DNA of 64,000 nucleotides from Mycoplasma sp. (GTDB lineage Bacteria > Bacillota_I > Bacilli_A > Mycoplasmatales > Metamycoplasmataceae): NCBI GenBank assembly GCA_024721275.1, contig JAMPIX010000001.1:1-64000 (forward strand), given 5' to 3'. The position numbers were made by a program, and so were the translations under genes. This document shows positions 45,346-57,035 of this stretch, one piece after another; position 1 is the stretch's first letter; every line of letters starts with the position of its first letter. The notes under the pieces were generated by a model, which saw nothing but the letters and a program-made list of their open reading frames with translations, had not been told where the DNA came from and made no database searches.

Positions 45346-46982
45346 TGCCAGTATTTAAATCAACAGTTAAGAAATTTATGAAACAACCCTCAACATGAGT
45401 AATAACTATTTTAGCAGCGCTAATATTATATTTTGTTGTTGGACCATTAGCTTTGTCAAAAATAGATTATAAAACCGTTACAGAAAATTCATATACAACA
45501 TATACAACAGTTGTATATACAGGAACAACACTTTTCTTTGCGCTGTTTGGTGCTATGTTTAGTGGATTTAAAGCAGCTAGAACATTTAAAGATGAGGTTG
45601 AAGATGGAACATTTTTAATTACATTATCAAAACCAATTTCAAGAGGAAGAATTATTTTTGAAAAGTGATTAGCATTGACATTGTTAAATCTATCATTTAT
45701 ACTTGTATTAATATTATCTTTATCATTAGCAATTTTGTTGAATGAACACACAGTATCAATAACAGAAAATCCAGAATTTAATCCTGATTTATCACTTAAA
45801 CATAATTTATGAAAAATAGCTCTTGTATTATTTGCGATAGGTGCAGTAATAATATTAATATTATCTTCAATTGGTCTTATGCTTTCAACAAAATTATCTG
45901 TTGGTGGAACAGTTGGCATCACATTAGCTATTGGATTAATAATTCCAGTATCAGGAATAGTTGGACAATTTACAAATAAAATAGGATATACAGTTGATTT
46001 TGTTGAAAGAGATGCACTTTCAAGCAATAGAGTAAATAGAAGACTTGAAAGCTCGAATATTACAGATGATACTGTTAAAGCAGCAAACATTCTATATCCT
46101 GATTTATCACCTATTATAAATAGTCCTGCTTTTAATCAGCTTCCAGAAAGTACTCAAAATGCAGTAAGACAATTTAATGAAGCGAATAAAGGTAAAAAAA
46201 TAGAAACTCTTGAAGATCTTTCAGCATATAGAGCAACATTAACTGGATTTATATATGCTAATCAAGATATTATTAGATTAGGTGTTTTAAATGGTGAAGA
46301 TGTTACATATAATAATATTTCATTTATTGATCTACAATATCAAGTTTCTCAATTAGGAAAAATTGCTAGAGATGCAAGTGGTACATCACCAAGCGATACT
46401 TCAGCTTTTTCATCTTCATTTGAAGCGCTAAGTGCTAGAGCGCCAGGAAGCACATTAAAATTAGTTAGAGATAGAGCTGTTGATAATACTTATGCAGATC
46501 AAATAGCAAATGATTTAGGAGGACCTACATTAGCTATTGAAGGTATATTTGATACAATGGGACAAGAGCTTAATAAAGTTGTTCCAGGAGCAAGTAATAC
46601 ATTTAATTTTGATTTAAATACTATATTCAATTATGATCAATTATTTAATGATATAAAAACACAAATTTCTAATCCAACTGATCCAAAATATCAATCAATA
46701 AATAAAGATTATGAAGATGGAGCTCAAGAGTTAACTGCAGCAAATGCAGCATTAGTAACAGCTACTGGTCCTGCAAGAATAACTGCATTAGCTGCAAGAA
46801 ATGCTGCTGAAATGAAAAAAGCAAAGGCAACATTAGAATTAGGAGCTGCATCAGGATTATTAGATACTCTTAAAACAAAAGAGTTTGTTGATCCTTACAT
46901 AATTTTATATGTATATTTAGCATTAGCATTATCATTTATACCAATATCATATTGAATTGTTAAAAAACAAGATTTTAGATAA
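45345..46982 (+). CDS. ABC transporter permease with large extracytoplasmic domain
   Basis: The membrane partner of the preceding ATPase, 545 residues. Six or so transmembrane segments flank an extracytoplasmic domain of about 300 residues (about 200-500) that is predicted helical, with the last TM at the C-terminus (FVDPYIILYVYLALALSFIPISYW). The stretch GAMFSGFKAARTFKDEVEDGTF is the cytoplasmic coupling loop of ABC-2/NatB-type permeases. mnmE starts 9 bp later. Confidence 0.8.
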
Positions 46983-46991
46983 AATTATATT

Positions 46992-48293
46992 ATGTTTAAT
47001 ATAAATGACACAATTGTAGCAATCTCATCAGGAAATATAAATCAAGCAATTTCTATAATTAGACTTTCTGGTTCAGATGCAATAAAAATAATAAAAAAAA
47101 TATTTACTGGAAAAGTTGATGAAAGCTACAAAGCTTCATATGGTTTAATAAAAGATGGAAACACAATACTAGACGAAGTTATAGTATTGTGTTTTTTAGG
47201 TAAGAAGTCTTTTGTAGGAGAAGACACTATAGAAATTAACGCACATGGCGGTACAGTAGTTACCAATAAGATATTAAGATTAATATTATCTCATGGTGCA
47301 AGACTTGCTTTACCTGGAGAATTTTCAAAAAGATCATTTTTAAATGGAAAGATGGATTTGGTAAAAGCTCAAGCAATCGACTTATTAATTAATGCCAAAA
47401 CTGATCTTCAAGCAGAAATTGCAGCTAATACATTAAATGGTGAAACTTCAAAATTAATTAATGATTTAAAGAATGAAGTATTACATATAATCGCAATAAT
47501 TGAAACCAATATTGATTATCCAGAATATGATGATGTAGAAATATTAACTACAAAAAAACTTTTACCATTATTAAAAAAACTGATGATAAAAATTGAAAAC
47601 ATAATTCAAGAATCTAAAGATTCTCAATTAATTAATGAAGGAATAAAGGTTGCGATAATTGGAAAACCGAATGCTGGTAAATCATCTTTACTTAATTCAA
47701 TATTAGAAAAAGAAAGAGCAATTGTTACTGATATAGAAGGTACAACTAGAGATGTTGTTGATGGTCAAAAAATAATAAATGGACTTTTGTTTACTTTTTT
47801 AGACACAGCTGGAATTAGAGAAAATTCAAAAGATGAAATTGAAAAAATTGGAATGAAGAAATCTTTATCAACTGCAAAAGAAGCAGATATTATTATTCAT
47901 TTACTAAATGATAAAAAAGATGAAATGGAATTAAATTATGACAAACCCATTATTAAAGTCTTTAATAAATCAGATATTAAATATATAGAAAATGAAATAA
48001 ATATATCTGCAAAAAATAATGACATAAAAATGTTAATTGATGAATTAAAAAATAGATTTTCAAAAATAAAAATTAATAATAATGCAATTTATAATTCAAG
48101 ACAACTTTCATTAATTGATGTTTCAAAACAAAATATTTCTTTTGCAATAAGCGCATTGGAAAATGGATTTACACCTGACGTAGCTATTGTTGATATTCAG
48201 CAAGCATGATACAATTTAACAAATATATTAGGAAGGGCAGATAACAAAGATTTATTGGATGAAATATTTTCAAATTTTTGTTTAGGTAAATAA
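46992..48293 (+). CDS. mnmE: tRNA modification GTPase MnmE
   Basis: With MnmG installs the 5-carboxymethylaminomethyl group at U34 of tRNAs; 433 residues. The N-terminal THF-binding domain has [15 protein letters not shown] and [17 protein letters not shown]; the GTPase domain has [12 protein letters not shown] (G1), DIEGTTRD (G2), DTAGIREN (G3) and NKSD (G4). The C-terminus ends FCLGK, with the conserved Cys of the family. A TGA-Trp lies at 48208. tatD starts on the shared TAATG. Confidence 0.95.
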
Positions 48294-49066
48294 TGTTTGT
48301 AGATACACATACTCATATTTTTAAAGGTTATTCTGGAGATGCCGATTTAGATACTGAAATAAAAAAAATAATAGAAGAGAAAGTTTCAAAAATAATAAAC
48401 GTAGGAATTGATGTTGAAACTTCTAAAAGTGCTATTGAATTATCTAATAAATATGATGAAGTTTTTGCTATCCTGGGAATTCATCCAAATAATAAATGAA
48501 CAGATGATGACTTTAAAGAAATAGATAAATTATTAATGATCGGAAATACAAAAGTTGTTGCTATTGGTGAGACTGGCTTAGATTTTTTTAGAACAAAAGA
48601 ACCTGAAGAAATTAAAAAGCAATACACATCTTTAGAAAAGCATTTGGAATTAGCTATTAAATATAATTTACCTGTAGTTTTTCATGTAAGAGATGCTATG
48701 GATGAATTCATAAAATTTATTGATGTTGAAAAATACAAAAACATAAAAGGTGTAATGCATACATATGCTGGAAATTTAGAGCAAGCTAATAAATTAATTG
48801 AATTAGGTTTTTATATTTCTTTTTCTGGTGTAGTCACATTTAAAAGTGCAAAAATGACTAAAGAGGTTGCAAGTCAAATACCACTAAACAAAATATTATC
48901 TGAAACAGATTCTCCATTTCTAACACCGTCTCCATACAGAGGAAAAACAAATCATTCTTATTATGTAAAATATGTTGTTCAAGAAATAGCTAGACTTAGA
49001 AATACAACTGTTCAAAAAATAGCTAGTGCAATTTTAAAAAATACAAAGGAGTTATTTAGAATATAA
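48293..49066 (+). CDS. tatD: TatD-family metal-dependent DNase
   Basis: 257 residues, TIM-barrel hydrolase. The metal site DTHTHI (HxH), the E of GETGLDFFR, H in VVFHVRDAMDEF and VMHTYAG, and the Asp of LSETDSPFLTP are conserved. The gene overlaps mnmE and the next gene by one base each. In Firmicutes tatD begins the tatD-rnmV-ksgA run, which this region resembles. Confidence 0.92.
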
Positions 49067-49392
49067 TGAGTTTTAAAACAGGAACATATTATTTAAGAAC
49101 ATATGATTCAAAAACATTTAAAGAGTTTTGAATAATAGAATATAAAAATAATTTTTATGCAAGAGCATTTAAGGATTCTAATTGATTTAATGAATTAGAT
49201 ATAAATAATTTATTGTTTATTAAAGATGAAAATAATCATATAAAAATGGTAAAAACAAAAAAGATAATATTAAGTGAAAAAGAAAATAATGAAATAAATA
49301 AAATATATATTAATAATTTCACATCTCTTTTCTTAGATAATGCATTAACAAAAGAATCTATAGAAAGAACTATTCTTATAGAGTTAATTTAA
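49066..49392 (+). CDS. Uncharacterised small protein between tatD and rsmA
   Basis: 108 residues, charged and not membrane-bound, starting MSFKTGTYYLRTYDSKTFKEFW and ending ERTILIELI. It occupies the position where Firmicutes encode ribonuclease M5 (rnmV), but has no TOPRIM motif, so I do not assign that function. Coupled to tatD by a 1-bp overlap and followed by rsmA after 34 bp. Confidence 0.6.
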
Positions 49393-49426
49393 TTATTGAA
49401 TAACATATTCTATATAATTAACAAAT

Positions 49427-50236
49427 ATGATAAATTCAAAAAGTGATTTAATTAAAGTATTAAAAGAAAATAATATATTTCCAAAGAAAAGATATGGTCA
49501 AAACTTTTTAATAGACAACAATATAATTTCAAAAATAATTAATAATATTAATCCAGAAAATAAAAAAATTATTGAAATAGGACCAGGGCTAGGAGCTTTA
49601 ACTTTTCCTCTAGCACAACAAGCTGAAAAAATAGTTGCATATGATATTGATACTGATATGATAGATATTTTGAATAAATTAAATACATATGAAAATTTAG
49701 AAATTATTAATAAAGATTTTCTTGAAATTGATTTAGATAAACTTACTGAAAAATATACTATTGTTTCAAACCTTCCGTATTACATAACTACAAATATTGT
49801 TTTTAAATTAATTAATAGTAATTCAAACTTTAATGAAATTATAATCATGGTACAGAAAGAATATGGAGATAGAATAGTCGCTAAACCTAATACATCAAAA
49901 TATTCAAAACTTAGTGCAACAATAAATTTATTTTATGAAGTTGAAAACGTAAGTAATGCTTCAAGAAAATTATTTTATCCAGAACCAAATGTTGATTCTG
50001 TTGTTTTAAAATTAGTACCAAAAAAAGATGCTAAAGAATATTATAAAAACGTTATGTCTCTTATAAAATCATCATTTAAAATGAGAAGAAAAACATTGCA
50101 TAATAATTTGAAAAATGAATATGATTCTGAGAAAATTTTTCAAACATTACAAGAATTAAAACTTAAAGATAATTGTAGAGCACAAGAACTTGACTATAAA
50201 ACTTTTATTGAATTATATAAACACCTTAATAAATAA
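49427..50236 (+). CDS. rsmA: 16S rRNA dimethyladenosine transferase (KsgA)
   Basis: Dimethylates two adjacent adenosines of the 16S rRNA 3' end; 269 residues. Motif X KRYGQNFLID, motif I IIEIGPGLGALT, motif IV NLPYYITTNIV and the FYPEPNVDSVVL block are all present. Start ATG at 49427 is preceded by a weak AT-rich leader. Loss of this enzyme gives kasugamycin resistance in bacteria. Confidence 0.94.
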   Translation: MINSKSDLIKVLKENNIFPKKRYGQNFLIDNNIISKIINNINPENKKIIEIGPGLGALTFPLAQQAEKIVAYDIDTDMIDILNKLNTYENLEIINKDFLEIDLDKLTEKYTIVSNLPYYITTNIVFKLINSNSNFNEIIIMVQKEYGDRIVAKPNTSKYSKLSATINLFYEVENVSNASRKLFYPEPNVDSVVLKLVPKKDAKEYYKNVMSLIKSSFKMRRKTLHNNLKNEYDSEKIFQTLQELKLKDNCRAQELDYKTFIELYKHLNK

Positions 50237-50275
50237 TTTTTTTATTGTATTAAATATTGTAAAATTTATTTATAT

Positions 50276-50866
50276 ATGAAAGCACCAGATTTTATTAATT
50301 CATTTGATAATGTAACAATTGTAGATAAAAATAACACCTACATTGAGAAGGGCGCACAAATTCAACAAGGAACAATTATTTATCCTGGTGTTTATATTAA
50401 TAAAAATTCAAAAATTGGAGCAAATTGCACATTAATGATGGGTTGCTCTATTTTTAATTCTACAATTGAAAATGATACATTTATTGGAAATTATTCTATT
50501 ATAAGAAATGATTCAAAAATATGAAACAATGTAATAATTGGTCCATATTGTGAAATAAAAAATTCAACCATCAAAAATAATTCAGCTATTTATCATAAAT
50601 CTTATGTCGGAGATTCAATAATTGGATCAGAAGTCGAAGCAGGAGCAGGACTTGTAACTGCAAATACAAATTTTAAAAAAGGTGTTTATTACAAAACATT
50701 AATAAAAAATAATGTAAAAATTGGAGCCAATGTTACTTTGGTTGCACCAATTCAAATTGAAGAAAATACATTTATAGCAGCAGGATCAACTGTAACAAAA
50801 AGTAATAATGGAAATGAAATAATAATCGCTAGAGCGGAACAAATAACAAAGGAAAAGAGGAAATAA
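50276..50866 (+). CDS. GlmU-like left-handed beta-helix protein lacking the pyrophosphorylase domain
   Basis: 196 residues made almost entirely of hexapeptide repeats (e.g. IEKGAQIQQGTIIYPGVYI, IGANCTLMMGC, NSTIENDTFIGNYS) that fold as a left-handed beta-helix, followed by the catalytic-loop-like IYHKSYVGDSIIGSEVEAGAG. This is the C-terminal acetyltransferase half of GlmU; the N-terminal uridylyltransferase with its GXG...R motif is absent. It sits directly before prs, where Firmicutes carry full-length glmU (gcaD). In a wall-less cell UDP-GlcNAc for peptidoglycan is not needed, so a remnant, or a protein with a different acyl acceptor, are both possible. It overlaps prs by one base. Confidence 0.8.
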
Positions 50867-51831
50867 TGATTGAAGAAAAAGGAATGAAATTATTTGCAAT
50901 TGCAGGTTCAGAAAAACTAGGTAAAAAGATTTCGAAAGAATTAGGGATAGAAATGTCAACCTATAAAAAAACAATTTTTGCAGATGGGGAAATATTAACA
51001 AAATCAAATGTTTCTATGAGAAGACAAAATATTTTTGTTGTAGCATCAACATCAACACCTGTTAATGAAAAAATAATGGAGCTACTAATATTTATAGATA
51101 TGTGTAAAAGAGCATCAGCAAAATCAATAAGTGTTATTATTCCATATTATGGCTATGCAAGACAAGATAGAAAATCTTCTGGTAGAGAACCAATAACTGC
51201 AAAATTAATTGCTGATTTATTAACAACAGCTGGCGCAACAAGAATAATTTCTATCGATTTACATAATCCTTCTATTCAAGGATTCTTTAACTTACCAGTT
51301 GATGATTTAAGAGGTCAATATTTATTAGCCCCTACAATAAATAAAACAGGTAAATTCACAGTTGTTTCTCCGGATCATGGTGGAGCAACAAGAGCAAGAG
51401 TTTTAGCTGAACTTATTTCAGATACAATAAAAATTGCAATTGTTGATAAACGTAGAACAGCAGCAAATAAATCAGATGTTTTTGGAATATTAGGTAATGT
51501 CAAAAATAAAAATGTTGTTTTAATAGATGACATGATTGATACGGGCGGAACAATAGTAAATGCCGCTAAGTTTATTAAAAATGAATGTGGTGCTAGAAAA
51601 GTTATTATTGCTGCTTCTCACGGATTATTTTCAAGAGGGTTTAAGTTATTTGATGAAACAAAAGAAATTGAAAAAGTATATATACTAGACACAATCGAAA
51701 CTGTTCATGAAATTAAGTCAGACAAAGTAGAAGTAATAACAGTTGCACCTGCAATTGCAGATGTAATAAATTCTATTTTAAATAAAGGTGCTATTACAAA
51801 TATTTACAATAAAATAAGAAAGGGAATGTAA
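50866..51831 (+). CDS. prs: Ribose-phosphate pyrophosphokinase
   Basis: Makes PRPP for purine, pyrimidine and NAD salvage; 321 residues (302-320 usual). Conserved: FADGEIL and the regulatory flexible loop RQDRKSSGREPITAKL, the IISIDLHNPSIQGFF metal/PRPP region, SPDHGGATRAR, and the PRPP loop LIDDMIDTGGTIVNAA. The first Met is coupled to the previous stop; MKLFAIAGS at 50884 may be the true start. Follows the glmU-like gene, as in Bacillus. Confidence 0.93.
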   Translation: MIEEKGMKLFAIAGSEKLGKKISKELGIEMSTYKKTIFADGEILTKSNVSMRRQNIFVVASTSTPVNEKIMELLIFIDMCKRASAKSISVIIPYYGYARQDRKSSGREPITAKLIADLLTTAGATRIISIDLHNPSIQGFFNLPVDDLRGQYLLAPTINKTGKFTVVSPDHGGATRARVLAELISDTIKIAIVDKRRTAANKSDVFGILGNVKNKNVVLIDDMIDTGGTIVNAAKFIKNECGARKVIIAASHGLFSRGFKLFDETKEIEKVYILDTIETVHEIKSDKVEVITVAPAIADVINSILNKGAITNIYNKIRKGM

Positions 51832-51833
51832 TT

Positions 51834-53180
51834 ATGAAAATATCTATAAAAGAAATTTTAGATAACAATTCAAAAAAATATGATGATATTCAAATTAGCG
51901 GATGAATAATTTCTGTTAGAGGAAATAAAAATATTGCCTTTATTACTTTAAATGATGGAAGTACATTAGAAAATATACAAATAGTTGTAAAAAAAGATGA
52001 ATTCAATTTAGAAGAAATACTTTCATATAGAATTGGAGCTTCATTAATTATCAATGGAAAAATAGAATGAACTCCTGAGAGGGAACAGCCATGTGAAATG
52101 AAAGCATCGAAAATTGAATTAATAAAAAATTCAACAATAAATTACCCATTTCAAAAAAATGAATTTTCAAAGGAAGTTTTAAGAGAAATGCCTCATCAGA
52201 GACATAGAACAAAAATCTTTAGAGCTGTTATGAGAGTTAGATCAACATTATTTCAAGAAGTTCACAATTACTTTGCAAAGCAAGGTTATTTATTATGTAA
52301 TACTCCAATAATAACTGGAAACGATGGAGAAGGTGCAGGAGAAGCTTTTAGTGTAATATCTAAAGCTAATAAAAATTTCTTTGGAAAAGAAGCATCTTTA
52401 ACTGTTACAGGTCAGCTTCATGCTGAAGCATATGTAAACGGATTTAAAAAAGTCTATACATTTGGACCGACTTTTAGAGCTGAAAATTCTCATACTCAAA
52501 GACATGCAGCAGAATTTTGAATGCTAGAACCTGAAGTAGCATTTACAGATTTGGAAAATATTATTGAAATAACAGATGACATGTTAAAAGAAGTTATAAA
52601 AAATACTATTGATAAATTAACTCCTGAATTCAAATATTTAAATGAAATATCTGATAACACATTATTAAACAAGTTAGATAAAGTTATAAACAATAAAGTA
52701 AAAATTTTAGATTATAGAGATGCAATTGTTGAATTACAAAAAGTTTCAAGCAGATTTGAAAATTCAGAAATTTCTTTTGGAATCGATTTAGCAACAGAAC
52801 ATGAAAAATATTTATCAGAAGAATTTATTAAAGGACCAGTAGCAATTACTAATTTTCCAAAAGAAATAAAAGCTTTTTATATGTATTTAAATGATGACAA
52901 TGAAACTGTTGCTGCATATGATATTTTAGTTCCAGGAATTGGTGAATTAGTTGGTGGTTCACAGAGAGAAAACAAAGTGGATGTATTAATTTCTAGAATG
53001 AAAGAGCTAAACATTGATATAAAAGATCTAGAATGATATTTAAATATTAGAGAAGAAGGTTATCCAGGATCTGCTGGATTTGGTTTAGGTTTTGAAAGAC
53101 TTGTTATGTATGTAACAGGAATAGATAATATTAGAGATTCAATCCCTTTCCCAAGAACACCAAATAATTTATTAATGTAA
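51834..53180 (+). CDS. asnS: Asparagine--tRNA ligase
   Basis: Class II synthetase, 448 residues: N-terminal OB-fold anticodon-binding domain ([16 protein letters not shown]), motif 2 region [25 protein letters not shown], and motif 3 [24 protein letters not shown] encodes several tryptophans. The start lies 2 bp after the prs stop. Confidence 0.94.
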
Positions 53181-53238
53181 TATTATATAAAATACCAAGA
53201 AAAATGACATTTTGGCAAATATATAATATAATTTTAAT

Positions 53239-54228
53239 ATGACTACGATTAAATCAAAGAATAAAATAAGTTTTATAGTTTTATCATATAAACAACATAA
53301 TGAATTATCTGCTCTATTAAATACATTAATAACTCAAACAAATAAGAATTTCGAAGTGTTATTAATTATTGATGTTCCGACACAGAATGATTTTTCTATA
53401 ATTGAAAAATACAAAGAGGAATTAGGTAGCAAATTTAAATTAATATTAAATTCCAAAAGACAATATAGATCTTCATCTATTTGAAGATCTATAAAAATAG
53501 TCGATGGTAATTATGTTACTATTTTATCTCCAACAGATTTAATAGATAAATCATTTGTTAATACAATATTGAAAAAAATTGAAAAAGCACCTGCTGATGT
53601 TTATGAATATGGTGTTCATTATAGAAAAGCATTAAAACACAAAGTTTTACCAAGAATGAAAACTAATGTTGTTCACGATTTGCAAAAGAATCCAGATTTA
53701 TATTCTCAAATTATTCCTTCTATTTTTTCTAAAGTTTTTTCAAAGAAAACATTATTGGAAAATAAATATACTTCTAAAATTGAACCAAATTCAAGATATT
53801 CAATTGTTGAATTATTTGTAATTTTATCTAAAATAAAAACATTTTTAGCTATTAATAAAGTCTTAATTGATATTACAGTACCACACAGATTAACAATTAG
53901 TTCTTTACAAATTACTAGATCATGATTAGAAGTAATGAACTATCTTCAAAGTCATGTAAATGTAGAAATTTATTTACCTGTTCTATATACAGCTCATAGG
54001 CATATAAGAATAGATCTCATGTTGTATGTTATGGCAACAAAAAATAAAATACAATTTGCAAAGCAATTAGAATTAATTAAAAAAATTGAAACATCTGATG
54101 AATATAAAATGAATTTGATGGAAAACAAATATATTAAATCAAATAAAAATATTAAAGAAAATAAATTCCTTTTAGAAATGCCTAAGAGTCAAACATCATA
54201 CGAGAGTAAGTTAAAATCAATTTATTAA
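53239..54228 (+). CDS. Glycosyltransferase family 2-like protein
   Basis: 329 residues. The N-terminal half has a GT-A fold start (ISFIVLSYKQHNELSALLNTLITQT) and the segment VTILSPTDLID where GT2 enzymes have DxD, here with a single Asp. The C-terminal half (positively charged, no clear TM) is unrecognised. Mollicute GT2 enzymes often make glycolipids or capsule. Function is unproven; the missing DxD argues for caution. RDD protein gene follows after 19 bp. Confidence 0.6.
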
Positions 54229-54247
54229 AAATAAAGAAGGAAATTTA

Positions 54248-54922
54248 ATGGAAAAACAAAAAGTATTCTATACAATTGGCTTTTGAAGAAGAGCATTAGC
54301 TAGACTAATAGACTTATTATTAGTCTTTGTTTTTTCATATCTAATTCTATTCATTTGTGTTGTTAAAATAAATAGTGTTTGAGAATTTAGAGAATCATAT
54401 TTATTTTATATTTGAGCTTTATCAACTGTAGCACTATTACTAATTGAAATGGTTTTAATTCCGATTTTAACAAAAGGATACACTTTCGGTTTTTGATCTG
54501 TAAAAATAAAAGTGGAATCAACTAACAATAATTATATTAATACAATAATAAAGAGGGAAATTTTTTATGGATTCGGTTGAGCTTTTATAATGTTGATGGT
54601 AACAGCTGTTATTAATCACACATTAATTTTTACAATTACTAGAATAAAATCATCCATTAATGGAGATTCAAATTTATTGAAACAATTATCTATATGAGAT
54701 AAAACAAGAATATCAATCGTTGGATCTTTTTCATCAATATTAACATTCATTCAAATCTTTGTTGCTATAACAATAATTCCTAATAATGAAAATAGAGGGT
54801 TTCACGATAGAAGTGCTAATGCATTTATTATTCAACCTAAAAAAACAAAAGAAGTTGCAAAACAATATACTGAAAAATTACAACCTGTAAAAATTAATGA
54901 CACACAAGTAAGGTGGTTATAA
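54248..54922 (+). CDS. RDD-family membrane protein
   Basis: 224 residues, about four transmembrane helices. The RDD motif region is visible at the start (GFWRRALARLIDLLLVFV, i.e. R...R-D) and near the C-terminus (ENRGFHDRSANAFII). RDD proteins are proposed ion transporters, and in many bacteria act as Na+/H+ antiporters. It overlaps the pcrA start by one base (TAATG), an unusual pairing. Confidence 0.75.
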
Positions 54923-57033
54923 TGAAACAAATATTCGATAACTTAAACAAAAACCAAGAAGCATGTGTTCTTCACACTGAAGGACAACTAAGAATTATTG
55001 CTGGAGCAGGAGCGGGAAAAACAAGAGTTTTAACTAGAAAAGTTGCGTATCTTATAAGAGATATGGGACTTGCACCACAAAACATTTTAGCTGTTACTTT
55101 TACAAATAAGGCTGCAAATGAAATGAAATTAAGAATAATAAATATTATTGGTGATATTGCTAATGAATCTAATATTTCTACTTTCCACTCACTTGCTGTA
55201 AAAATATTAAGACAAGATATTCAACATTTAGATCTTCCTAATGATTTTAAAATAATAGATACTATTGATCAAAAACAAATATTATCTTTTGTATATAAAA
55301 AATTAGGGTTAAATGCAAGAGATGTTCCTCATAATCAATCATTAGAATATATATCAACAATGAAAATTAATAAAATTGACATTGAAGATGCAAAGAAGAA
55401 TTATAAAAATGATAGTGAAAAATTATTTTCACAAGTTTATGGATTATATGAAAATAGAGTTAGAGAAATAAAAGCGCTTGATTTTGATGATTTATTAATA
55501 TACACAGAAAAATTGTTGGAATCATCTAAAAAAGTTAGAGAAAAATGAGCTAATAAATTTGAATATATTTTAGTTGATGAGTTTCAAGATACATCATTGA
55601 TTCAATATAATATTATTAAATATTTATCAAGCTTTCATAAAAATATTACTATTGTTGGTGATCCGGATCAAACTATTTATTCTTGACGTGGAGCTGATGT
55701 TTCAATAATACTTAAATTTCACGAAGATTTTAAGAAAGCTAAAACAGTTGTTCTTGAAGAGAATTATAGATCTACGAAAAAAATATTAAAACTTTCAAAT
55801 AAACTTATAAAAAAGAATAAGAATAGATATAAAAAAGAATTATTTACACAAAATGAAGATGGAGAAGATGTTAGTTATTATCATGGTACAACTCCCGTTA
55901 CTGAATCAAAGTGAATAGTTAACGAAATCCAAAAATTGAGAAGAAATAAAGTTCAATTAAAAAATATTGCCATATTATATAGAGCAAATTATTTATCAAA
56001 ATATATTGAACAAGAATTAATGCAGAAAGAAGTTGAATATAGGGTTTTTGGTTCATTAAAATTTTATCAACGTTCTGAAATAAAAGATGCAATAGCTTTC
56101 TTAACTGTTATTCATAATTCTGATGAAACTGCTTTATTAAGAATAATAAATAAACCATCTAGAAGTATTGGTGATGCTACAGTAGCAAAATTAAGAAAAT
56201 CTGCAAGTGATGTAGATCTTCCATTGTTTAAACATATAATAAAAAACTTTAATTCATTGCCTATAGGAAATAAACAAAAAGAAGAACTAAGAAAACTATT
56301 TAGCTATTTTAAAACTTGTAGATCTGGAATGAAAAAATTTCCAATGTCAAAAGTCTTACAAGAATTTCTTAAATACACTGGATACATACAACAATTAATT
56401 GATACAAATCAAATGGATAAAATACAAAATCTAAATTCTTTATTCAAAGGAATGAAAGATTTCGGAGAAAAAAACAAAGAAAATACTATTGATAAATATT
56501 TAAAAAATATTGCTTTATGATCATTAGAAGACAAAATTTATAAAGTGAAAGATTTTGTTTCTTTAATGACAATTCATGCTGCAAAAGGACTTGAATTTGA
56601 CAATATATTTATTCTTGGAATGTCAGAAGGAGTTTTCCCTTCATCAAGAGCACTTGATGATAAAGAAAAATTAGAAGAAGAAAGAAGATTGGCATATGTT
56701 GCTTTAACACGTGCTAAAAAGAAATTGTTTTTAACTGATTCAAAAGGGTATTCTCAAGATTTTGAAACTATGAAGAAACCTTCAAGGTTTTTTAAAGAAA
56801 TGGGAATAGATGTTAAAAAATTATCTGGTATTTATGTTCAAACCGGTGATTACAAAGACAATTATTCAGATGAAAAATACACAATTAGTGTTGGAGATAA
56901 AATTAGACACATTAATTTTGGCGTAGGTGAAGTAATTGTTGTTAATCATCGAACAATAGATGTAAAATTTAAAGGTACCACCAGTATAAAAACATTGATG
57001 AAAAATCATAAGGCAATAGAAGTGGTAAGGTAA
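54922..57033 (+). CDS. pcrA: UvrD/PcrA-type ATP-dependent DNA helicase
   Basis: Superfamily 1A 3'-5' helicase acting in excision repair and replication restart; 703 residues. Motif [15 protein letters not shown], motif Ia [10 protein letters not shown], motif [10 protein letters not shown], motif [16 protein letters not shown], motif [14 protein letters not shown], and motif [13 protein letters not shown], then [23 protein letters not shown]-Trp in SW-RGA and others. The start is coupled to the RDD gene; MVI at 54913 is less likely. A Tudor-like C-terminal fold ([18 protein letters not shown]) matches PcrA. Confidence 0.93.
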
Positions 57034-57035
57034 CA

